A DNA stretch of 36,546 bases. Source: an uncultured Clostridia bacterium. Lineage in GTDB: Bacteria; Bacillota; Clostridia; Christensenellales; Borkfalkiaceae. The notes below the pieces were generated by a model. The model saw only the letters and a program-made list of their open reading frames with translations. It was not told the DNA's origin and ran no database searches. The translations under genes and the position numbers were made by a program. Shown here one piece after another: positions 7,424-13,277 of this stretch; the first letter of the stretch is position 1, and every line of letters begins with the position of its first letter. The DNA is taken from positions 1 to 36,546 of the forward strand of contig CANQWO010000017.1 of the NCBI GenBank assembly GCA_947627565.1. Direction: 5' to 3'.

Positions 7424-7535
7424 GCAGCCGTCTCGCTCCTTTTGTTTTTACGGGGATCCGAAGAAGAGCCCGTCCATGCTGCGTTTCCGCGTTTTTGAGC
7501 GTTCATTCGCGGACATGGGTGGCTCGTTTTATGTC

Positions 7536-8201
7536 TTATACTTCAAATTTATAGCCGAGCCCGCGGAGCGTTACGATAAACTTCCTGTATTCTTTGAGGT
7601 TGCCGCGCAACATTTTGACATGCGTATCCACGGTGCGGTCGTCGCCGTAGAAATCGTATCCCCACACCTGATTGAGCAGCCGCTCGCGGGTGAGCGCCAC
7701 GCCCGCGTTCCGGGCGAAATAAAAGAGCAATTCGTATTCCTTGGGCGTAAGGTCCGCCTTTTCGCCGTCCACATAGACGTTGCGGCCCGTCACGTCGATC
7801 TTGAGCCCCTCAAATTCATAGAGCTCGTTGCCGCCCGGCGCCGCCTTGCCGCGGCGGATGACGGCATGGATGCGCGCCATGACCTCCTTGGGCGAAAACG
7901 GCTTGGTGACATAGTCGTCCGATCCGATCTCGAAGCCGAACAGTTTATCGTATTCCTCGCCGCGCGCGGAGAGCATGATGACGGGCACGGAGGAAAATTT
8001 TCTGATCTCCTTCACGGCAGAAAACCCGTCGAGCCGCGGCATCATGATGTCCATCAGCACGGCGTCGTATTCCGATTCGCGGCACTTTTTGACGGCCTCC
8101 ATCCCATCCTGCGCCTCGTCTGCCTCACCGCCCTCGAACTCCACATATTCACGGAGCGCGGCGCGGATCATTTCTTCGTCGTCCACGATCAGAATTTTCA
8201 T
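7536..8201 (-). CDS. OmpR/PhoB-family response regulator
   Basis: A 221-residue cytoplasmic DNA-binding regulator. The N-terminal receiver domain has the acidic pair D7-D8, phospho-acceptor Asp51 in VLMDIMMPRLDG and the conserved lysine in YVTKPF. The C-terminal winged helix contains LTPKEYELLFYFARNAG and ends with the typical DDRTVDTHVKMLRGNL...LRGLGYKFEV. ATG 8201 was chosen for AGGAG seven bases upstream; an in-frame TTG five codons earlier overlaps that site and is rejected. It is the first gene of the regulator-kinase-membrane protein operon. Two promoter-like elements and an 11-base-spaced direct repeat lie upstream, consistent with autoregulation. Its other targets are unknown. Confidence 0.95.
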   Translation of the reverse strand: MKILIVDDEEMIRAALREYVEFEGGEADEAQDGMEAVKKCRESEYDAVLMDIMMPRLDGFSAVKEIRKFSSVPVIMLSARGEEYDKLFGFEIGSDDYVTKPFSPKEVMARIHAVIRRGKAAPGGNELYEFEGLKIDVTGRNVYVDGEKADLTPKEYELLFYFARNAGVALTRERLLNQVWGYDFYGDDRTVDTHVKMLRGNLKEYRKFIVTLRGLGYKFEV

Positions 8202-8244
8202 ATCATTTCTCCTCAAGCGTATGCGATCATTCTACCGCCTATCC

Positions 8245-8283
8245 ATTATATTCCCTTAATCGGCGGGTGAAAATCGTGTGAAA
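8245..8283 (-). promoter_or_regulatory. Proximal promoter overlapped by a tandem direct repeat (possible response-regulator site)
   Basis: A perfect -10 TATAAT (minus strand 8250-8245) has only a poor -35 (TTTTCA, 8273-8268) at 17 bases. Two TTTCAC hexamers, at 8283-8278 and 8272-8267, repeat with 11-base spacing and cover that -35. This is the usual layout of an activator-dependent promoter bound by an OmpR/PhoB-type regulator. The assignment to the adjacent regulator is inference. Confidence 0.4.
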
Positions 8284-8297
8284 TGTTGATTTCTTTC

Positions 8298-8326
8298 ATT
8301 ATAGCACAGGAATGCGTTTCATGCAA
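8298..8326 (-). promoter_or_regulatory. Distal sigma-A promoter of the two-component operon
   Basis: On the minus strand there is -35 TTGCAT (8326-8321), a 17-base spacer and an extended -10 TGCTATAAT (core 8303-8298). It lies about 100 bases upstream of the response regulator start and would give basal expression. Confidence 0.65.
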
Positions 8327-8360
8327 GAAAAATTTTCCAAACAAAAGTTTCGTTTTATTA

Positions 8361-8372
8361 GAACAAACGTTT
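8361..8372. promoter_or_regulatory. LexA-like (SOS) operator
   Basis: GAACAAACGTTT fits the inner twelve positions of the Bacillota LexA box CGAACRNRYGTTYC; the outermost C on each side is not matched. It overlaps the first two bases of the -35 of the radical SAM gene, where a repressor would block RNA polymerase. It also lies upstream of the divergent regulator operon. Confidence 0.5.
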
Positions 8373-8399
8373 GACTTATGCCAAAAAAGCGCGTATAAT
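8371..8399 (+). promoter_or_regulatory. Promoter of the radical SAM/DUF4130 operon
   Basis: -35 TTGACT (8371-8376), a 17-base spacer and a perfect -10 TATAAT (8394-8399). It sets transcription start near 8406 and so excludes the long upstream in-frame opening at 8283 and the ATG at 8403. Confidence 0.75.
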
Positions 8400-8423
8400 A
8401 GAATGGACGCGGAGAGGTGGCGC

Positions 8424-9671
8424 ATGATTTCCGAAGAAAAATTGAAAATTCTCACAGAGAGCGCGAAATACGACGTCTCCTGTTCCTCTTCGGGGAGCAA
8501 CCGAAAGAACGAAGGCGGCACGGGGAACGGGTATGTCGCGGGCTGCTGTCATTCCTTTACGCCCGACGGACGGTGCATTTCCCTGCTCAAGATGCTTCTC
8601 TCCAACGACTGCATCTTTCGCTGTAAATACTGCATGTCCCGCGCGGATTCCGACGTGCCGCGCGTGACGGCGACGCCCGAGGAAGTCTGCGAGCTCGTGA
8701 TGGACTTCTATAAGCGCAACTACATCGAGGGGCTCTTCCTCTCCTCGGCGGTCCACAGATCGCCCGACTACGCCATGGAACAGCTCCTCGTCACCGTGAA
8801 AAAATTGCGGACGGAATATCATTTTCACGGCTATATCCATCTGAAGGGCATCCCCCATGCCGACGAGAAACTTGTCCGCGAGGCGGCGCTCTACGCCGAC
8901 CGCATGAGCTACAACATCGAGTTGCCGTCCGAACAGAGCCTGAAACTGCTCGCGCCCCAAAAGAGCAAGGAGAGTTTGCTCCTGCCCATGAGGCAGTTGC
9001 AGCGCGAACGGAACATTTTCAAGGCGGAGAAACGCAAGGGGCACTTCCTGCCCGCAGGACAGACGACGCAGATGATCGTGGGGGCAAGCCCGGAACCGGA
9101 CGGCCAGATTTTGCGTCTCACGCAGAGTCTCTACCGCGTGACCGGGCTCAAACGCGTCTATTATTCCTCCTATATGCCCGTCGTTCACGACAGCCTGCTG
9201 CCCGAAGTTCCCGCGGGGGAGCGACGCGAACACCGGCTCTATCAGGCCGACTGGCTGCTCCGTTTCTACGGATTTTCGGCGGAGGAGATCGTCGAGGAGG
9301 ACGGGAATCTCTCGCTGGAGCTCGACCCCAAGTGCGCCTGGGCCATGCGCAACCTGCATCTGTTCCCCATCGAGGTCAACCGCGCCCCGCTCGAAGCGCT
9401 CTTGCGGGTCCCCGGCATCGGCGCACGGAGCGCGTATAAAATTTTAGAGGCCCGAAAATATACCAAATTGGACTTCTCGGGCCTCAAAAAAATGCGCGTC
9501 GTCCTCAAGCGGGCGCGGCATTTCATCACAGCGGGCGGAAAATTTTACGGTGCGGAGGGAGAGGCCATCCGCGGCTATCTCGGTGCGGCCGAAGCAAAGC
9601 AGAATGCCGTACAGCTCAGCCTCTTTTCGGACAGAGAGACGGTCCTCTCCGCCCTCACGGGAGAATTATGA
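8424..9671 (+). CDS. Putative DNA modification/repair radical SAM protein
   Basis: A 415-residue cytoplasmic iron-sulfur enzyme matching the family annotated as putative DNA modification/repair radical SAM protein (TIGR03916). The [4Fe-4S]/SAM cluster motif is CIFRCKYC (C-x3-C-x2-C) near residues 70-77. The C-terminal part has a helix-hairpin-helix motif, LLRVPGIGARSAYKIL, typical of non-specific DNA binding. ATG 8424 was chosen because GGAGAGGTGG lies just upstream and the promoter at 8371-8399 excludes longer forms. Its stop overlaps the start of the DUF4130 gene (ATGA), and the two form a conserved pair. The reaction is not known; a DNA lesion or modified base as substrate is family inference. 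The LexA-like box upstream supports a damage response role. Confidence 0.85.
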   Translation: MISEEKLKILTESAKYDVSCSSSGSNRKNEGGTGNGYVAGCCHSFTPDGRCISLLKMLLSNDCIFRCKYCMSRADSDVPRVTATPEEVCELVMDFYKRNYIEGLFLSSAVHRSPDYAMEQLLVTVKKLRTEYHFHGYIHLKGIPHADEKLVREAALYADRMSYNIELPSEQSLKLLAPQKSKESLLLPMRQLQRERNIFKAEKRKGHFLPAGQTTQMIVGASPEPDGQILRLTQSLYRVTGLKRVYYSSYMPVVHDSLLPEVPAGERREHRLYQADWLLRFYGFSAEEIVEEDGNLSLELDPKCAWAMRNLHLFPIEVNRAPLEALLRVPGIGARSAYKILEARKYTKLDFSGLKKMRVVLKRARHFITAGGKFYGAEGEAIRGYLGAAEAKQNAVQLSLFSDRETVLSALTGEL

Positions 9672-10393
9672 TCTATTTTTACGACGGAACACAAACTTCC
9701 TTTCTCACGGCATTCTTACTCGCCTACGGCGATGCGGACGCCGTGCTCACTTCGGGAAGCATGCAGCTCGCGCTCGGGGAGGAGACGCGCTTTGTCAAGG
9801 CCGACCCCGCACGCGCGAAAAAGGCGGAAAAACGCCTCTTGGCGCTCGACGCCGGCTGTATGGAAGACTTATCCACTTTATTGAGAAGCGGAGACTGCGA
9901 TCGAGACATGGTAGCCATGAATTACATGAGACGCATCGCGGAGCAGGGCGGTCCCGTTCGAAATATGTTAGCGGATGACGCCGTTTTGGCGGCCGTCGAA
10001 TGTATGCGGCGCGTGAGCTTCGAGGTGCATCGTTTTCATGGATTTCTGCGGTTCATGGAGAGCGAAAGCGGCGCCCTCTACGCCCCCATCTCCCCCGATA
10101 ACGACATCGCCGATCTGCTGCTCCCCCACTTCCGCAAGAGGCTGCCCGCATATCCCTTCGTCATTCACGACGTCAGACGAAAAAAGGCGGCCGTATACGA
10201 CGGCGTCAATACGTTCGTCGCCCCCCTCGAGCGGGCCGAAGTCGTGCTCTCCGCCGATGAGACGGCCTGGCAGGCGCTGTGGAAGAACTACTATCGGAGC
10301 GTCAATATCCCTTCGCGGGAACGGCTCAAACAGATGCGCGGCTATATGCCCGTGCGATATTGGAAATTCATGCCCGAATTTCGCGGGGAATGA
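9668..10393 (+). CDS. DUF4130-family probable DNA metabolism protein
   Basis: A 241-residue protein that matches the companion family of the radical SAM repair protein (TIGR03915, DUF4130). Characteristic stretches are VSFEVHRFHGFLRFME, LYAPISPDNDIADLLLPHFRKRLPAYPFVIHDVRR and, near the end, WQALWKNYYRSVNIPSRERLKQMRGYMPVRYWKFMPEF. It overlaps its partner by four bases and has GGGAGAATT before the ATG, so the two are co-translated. In some genomes this domain is fused to a uracil-DNA-glycosylase-like domain. No such domain is present here and the length fits the stand-alone form. Exact function is unknown. Confidence 0.85.
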   Translation: MIYFYDGTQTSFLTAFLLAYGDADAVLTSGSMQLALGEETRFVKADPARAKKAEKRLLALDAGCMEDLSTLLRSGDCDRDMVAMNYMRRIAEQGGPVRNMLADDAVLAAVECMRRVSFEVHRFHGFLRFMESESGALYAPISPDNDIADLLLPHFRKRLPAYPFVIHDVRRKKAAVYDGVNTFVAPLERAEVVLSADETAWQALWKNYYRSVNIPSRERLKQMRGYMPVRYWKFMPEFRGE

Positions 10394-10867
10394 CTATGCC
10401 CGTTCGAGCATGGCGGCGAGCAGCCCGAGATTGCGCACCGCATGCGCGCGCAGGCGGGTGAGCGTTGCGACGGCATCCGCCTGTTCGACCTCGGCGAGCA
10501 TGGCGTCGAACATGGTGATGAGCCCGCGTTCGAGATGAATATCGGCAGCCAGCATCGCGGGAAACGTCTTTGCATAGTCCACGCCCGCGCACGAGTGATA
10601 GGAGACGGGATAGGGCGGACAGGCCGTAAACACGGGGTCGGCGCCCAGACGCCGGATGCAGGCGCCCAATTCTTCGAAATCCCTGAGTTTTTCTCCCGCG
10701 AGCGCTTCGATCTCACGCCCCTTTTCGGCGTCTTCGCCCGCGCCAAGCCGCACCGTCTGATACACATATTGCAGGGCGGCCGTGAGGACACCCCCCTTCC
10801 CGGCATAGGCCGGCGCGATCGTCCGGAGCGCCTTTCCCTCTTCACCCGATGCTTCCGCTTTCCGCAT
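10394..10867 (-). CDS. Ferritin-like/Mn-catalase-like four-helix protein, ligands not obvious
   Basis: A 157-residue mostly helical protein. Its layout resembles small ferritin-like or manganese-catalase-like (CotJC-type) proteins of Clostridia: a helix starting LTAALQYVYQ, a second with KLRDFEELGACIRRLGADP, the phrase PPYPVSYHSCAGVDYAKTF, a helix LAADIHLERGLITMFDAML and a final helix LTRLRAHAVRNLGLLAAML. The E-x-x-H pairs that bind the dimetal site in active members are not apparent in helices two and four, so it may be a degenerate or divergent member. ATG 10867 was chosen for AAGGAG six bases upstream; in-frame ATGs at 10894, 10924 and 10957 lack one. Its stop is immediately adjacent to the DUF4130 stop (convergent, zero gap). 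Assignment is by pattern only. Confidence 0.6.
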   Translation of the reverse strand: MRKAEASGEEGKALRTIAPAYAGKGGVLTAALQYVYQTVRLGAGEDAEKGREIEALAGEKLRDFEELGACIRRLGADPVFTACPPYPVSYHSCAGVDYAKTFPAMLAADIHLERGLITMFDAMLAEVEQADAVATLTRLRAHAVRNLGLLAAMLERA

Positions 10868-10965
10868 GCGCTTCTCCTTCCCTTTTTTTATCATGCTATG
10901 CCGGAGCGCGGCCGAGGTGTTCATGAAAATTTTTCCGTAATTTTTGCGTAATTTCACGGCAAAAC

Positions 10966-10994
10966 TTGCTTTTCAAAGAATTTTGTGCTATCAT
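10966..10994 (+). promoter_or_regulatory. Promoter of the aldo/keto reductase gene
   Basis: -35 TTGCTT (10966-10971), a 17-base spacer and an extended -10 TGCTATCAT (core 10989-10994), 27 bases before the start codon. Confidence 0.65.
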
Positions 10995-11021
10995 TGTAAA
11001 AAAAATCAGAAGGACGCTACC

Positions 11022-12083
11022 ATGGAAACTAAGAAATTCGTAGGCGGACAATGGATGGATGAGGCGACGTTCAAGCGCATCATGCAAAACAAAGAGCGCA
11101 TTCCCGACCCCATGCGCTATAAAAAGGAGGCCATGCACTATCGCCGCGCAGGCAGGAGCGGGCTCAAACTCCCCGAGGTCTCCCTCGGACTTTGGCATAA
11201 CTTCGGAAGCGTCGACAATTTCGAAGTCATGCGCGACATGATCTTCACCGCGTTCGACAACGGCGTCTGCCACTTCGATCTCGCCAATAACTACGGGCCC
11301 CGCGGCGGTTCCGCGGAGGAGAATTTCGGAAGGATCTTGCGCGAGAGCTTTGCCGCCTACCGCGATGAAATGTGCATCTCCACCAAGGCGGGCTTCGGCA
11401 TGTGGAAGGGCCCCTATGGAGACGGCGGCAGTAAAAAATATCTCACCGCTTCCCTCGACCAGAGCCTCAAACGCCTCGGGCTCGAGTATGTGGATATCTT
11501 CTACCACCACCGCCCCGCGCCCGAGACGCCCATCGAGGAGACCTGCTATGCGCTGCATCGGCTCGTCGAACAGGGCAAGGCGCTCTATATCGGGATCTCC
11601 AACTACGACCGCGCGCAGACAGAGGCGGCCGTCGCCGTCTTCCGCGAGCTGAAGACGCCGTTCATCCTCAACCAGGTCTGCTATAATTTGCTCGACCGCC
11701 GTATCGAAGAGGACGGGCTCAAAGAGTACGCCGAAACGCAGGGCTTCGGGCTCATCGTCTACTCCCCGCTCGCGCAGGGGCTGCTCACGGACAAATATAA
11801 GAACGGCATCCCCGAGGACAGCCGTATCCGCAAGAGCTTTACGCTCAAAGAGGAGCGTCTGACGCCCGAACTCTATGCGAAATTGGATCGGCTCAGAGGG
11901 GTCGCCGCGGAGCGCGGCCAGACGCTCCCCGAACTCGCGCTCTCGTGGGTGCTCAAGGATAGGGCCGTCTCTTCGGTCATCATCGGGGCCTCCTCCTCGG
12001 CGCAGATCCTCGACAACATCCAAGTCAATCCCGTATTTTCTCAGGAAGAACTCGCAAAAATCGAGAATATTTGCAAGGAATAA
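11022..12083 (+). CDS. Aldo/keto reductase, YghZ (L-glyceraldehyde 3-phosphate reductase)-like
   Basis: A 353-residue cytoplasmic NADPH-dependent oxidoreductase with a TIM barrel. Long stretches parallel E. coli YghZ: NYGPRGGSAEENFGRILRE, STKAGFGMWKGPYG, YLTASLDQSLKRLGLEYVDIF, ISNYDRAQT and SPLAQGLLTDKY. The catalytic tetrad is visible as Asp and Tyr in HFDLANNYG, Lys in STKAG and His in FYHHR. Residues 1-40 are an extension before the usual barrel start (YRRAGRSGLKLPEVSLG). ATG 11022 was chosen because AGAAGGA lies upstream and the promoter at 10966-10994 excludes the longer form. It is monocistronic, with its own promoter and terminator. YghZ-like enzymes detoxify aldehydes and L-glyceraldehyde 3-phosphate; the real substrate is inferred. 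Confidence 0.87.
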   Translation: METKKFVGGQWMDEATFKRIMQNKERIPDPMRYKKEAMHYRRAGRSGLKLPEVSLGLWHNFGSVDNFEVMRDMIFTAFDNGVCHFDLANNYGPRGGSAEENFGRILRESFAAYRDEMCISTKAGFGMWKGPYGDGGSKKYLTASLDQSLKRLGLEYVDIFYHHRPAPETPIEETCYALHRLVEQGKALYIGISNYDRAQTEAAVAVFRELKTPFILNQVCYNLLDRRIEEDGLKEYAETQGFGLIVYSPLAQGLLTDKYKNGIPEDSRIRKSFTLKEERLTPELYAKLDRLRGVAAERGQTLPELALSWVLKDRAVSSVIIGASSSAQILDNIQVNPVFSQEELAKIENICKE

Positions 12084-12090
12084 CAGGAGA

Positions 12091-12126
12091 GAAGCGCCGA
12101 CGCGATCGCGTCGGCGCTTCCTTTTT
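12091..12126 (+). terminator. Terminator of the aldo/keto reductase gene
   Basis: GAAGCGCCGACGC and GCGTCGGCGCTTC form a perfect 13-base-pair stem with loop GATC (12091-12120), followed by CTTTTT. The T-tract is only on the plus strand, so on the minus strand it is at best a weak stop. Confidence 0.85.
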
Positions 12127-12182
12127 CATCTTCGGTCGTTCCCGCCTTGCGCGGAGTTTTCAAATCTGCCGTCCGGCAAAAA

Positions 12183-12335
12183 TCAAGACTCCGATTCGTA
12201 ATGACAGTCGGAATACTGTGTGGGCGGCATCGTCTCGCCTTCGCCGACATACACCGTGTTGACGACACGGCCGTCCTTGTCGATGACCTTGTAGGCGCCT
12301 GTCTTGGGACAGACATCTCCACAGTTCAATCTCAT
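12183..12335 (-). CDS. Small Cys-containing protein, YjzC-like pattern
   Basis: A 50-residue protein reading MRLNCGDVCPKTGAYKVI and onward to a C-terminal DCHYESES. Evidence that it is real: an excellent ribosome binding site GGAGGTGA just before the ATG, a protein-like composition, and a layout (P-x-x-G-x-Y, then VV-x-x-VYV-x-x-GE-x-MPP) that recalls YjzC-type small proteins of Bacillota. Cys5, Cys9, Cys44 and His45 could bind a metal, which is inference. It lies about 100 bases downstream of uppP on the same strand, with no clear terminator between. A promoter of its own was not identified. Function unknown. Confidence 0.7.
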   Translation of the reverse strand: MRLNCGDVCPKTGAYKVIDKDGRVVNTVYVGEGETMPPTQYSDCHYESES

Positions 12336-12436
12336 AGTTCACCTCCGATGATCGCAGTATGCGGCGTCGGGGATTTTTTATACGGAAAAATTCGCGGCGC
12401 GCGCCTCTTCCCGACTTCGGACGCGCAATGCGGCGG

Positions 12437-13252
12437 TCACAGTACGACGTCGAGCCACAGCGTCGTGAGCGAAAGGAGCAGCAAATAGAGCGCAAACCAC
12501 TTGTAATCGGCCCGCTTGACCGCCTTCATCATGACCTTGATCGCCACCGTTCCGCAGACGGCCGAGACCGCAATGCCCGCTACCATGCCCGCGATCCCCC
12601 CCACACCGATCGCGGAAATCGTCTGCGGTTCGAGGACGACCGCTTTGAAGAGCCCGACCAGCGCGCCCCCCAAGATCACGGGGATGCTCATGAGGAAGGA
12701 GAACGTCGAGGCGTCCTCCGCCCGTGCGCCCGCAAGCGTGCCGATCGCGATCGTGGATCCGCTCCGCGAGATCCCCGGCAGCACGGCGACGGCCTGCATG
12801 AGCCCCATCGGGATGCTCGCGCGCCAACCGAACGCGCGGACCGTCTTCCGCTTCGAGGCGCTCTCCGCGGCCAGAAGAAGCATCGCCGTCGCGCCGAAAC
12901 AGAGCGCCAAACAGAGGAGACCACGCTCGCCCGTAAAGAGCGCGTCGATGCCGTCCTCCAACAGCAGGCCGACCAGCCCTGCGGGGACCGTTGCGACCGC
13001 GAGCATGCAGAGCGGCTTCCACGGCCGATGGAAGAGCGCGAGAATTTCTCTGCGGAAGCACACCGCAACGGCGATCAAAGTCCCGAAATGCAGCAGAATG
13101 TTGACAAACGTAAGGTCCCCGGCGCCGAGAGAAAAGCCGAGGACCCGCTCGAGAAGCAAAAGATGTCCGCTTGACGAAACGGGCAGGAACTCTGTGAGCC
13201 CCTGCACCGTACCGAGTAAAATACATTTCCAAAAGAGATCCCAAACTTCCAT
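12437..13252 (-). CDS. uppP: Undecaprenyl-diphosphatase UppP (BacA)
   Basis: A 271-residue polytopic membrane enzyme that dephosphorylates undecaprenyl diphosphate to recycle the lipid carrier for peptidoglycan and other wall polymers; it confers bacitracin tolerance when abundant. The two signature regions are visible: TEFLPVSSSGHLLL (about residues 20-33) and LPGISRSGSTIAIG (near residue 155-170). Several hydrophobic helices span the whole length, and size matches the family (265-280). The start at 13252 has GAGGCGG just upstream. It lies 25 bases downstream of the PrsA/SurA-like lipoprotein gene on the same strand and is probably co-transcribed with it. Confidence 0.95.
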   Translation of the reverse strand: MEVWDLFWKCILLGTVQGLTEFLPVSSSGHLLLLERVLGFSLGAGDLTFVNILLHFGTLIAVAVCFRREILALFHRPWKPLCMLAVATVPAGLVGLLLEDGIDALFTGERGLLCLALCFGATAMLLLAAESASKRKTVRAFGWRASIPMGLMQAVAVLPGISRSGSTIAIGTLAGARAEDASTFSFLMSIPVILGGALVGLFKAVVLEPQTISAIGVGGIAGMVAGIAVSAVCGTVAIKVMMKAVKRADYKWFALYLLLLSLTTLWLDVVL

Positions 13253-13277
13253 GGCCCGCCTCGGGCGGACCCAACAC

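Noticed and set aside
4485-7498. Two long plus-strand frames opposite the surface protein and sensor kinase genes
   Set aside because: Shadows; the minus-strand frames carry clear kinase motifs, a signal peptide and operon spacing.
7424-7535. An 18-22 codon frame between the response regulator and kinase genes
   Set aside because: No ribosome binding site, and the gap is short; nothing supports translation.
8403-8423. Earlier start (ATG 8403) for the radical SAM gene
   Set aside because: It lies only four bases after the -10 box, so it would be upstream of or at the transcription start.
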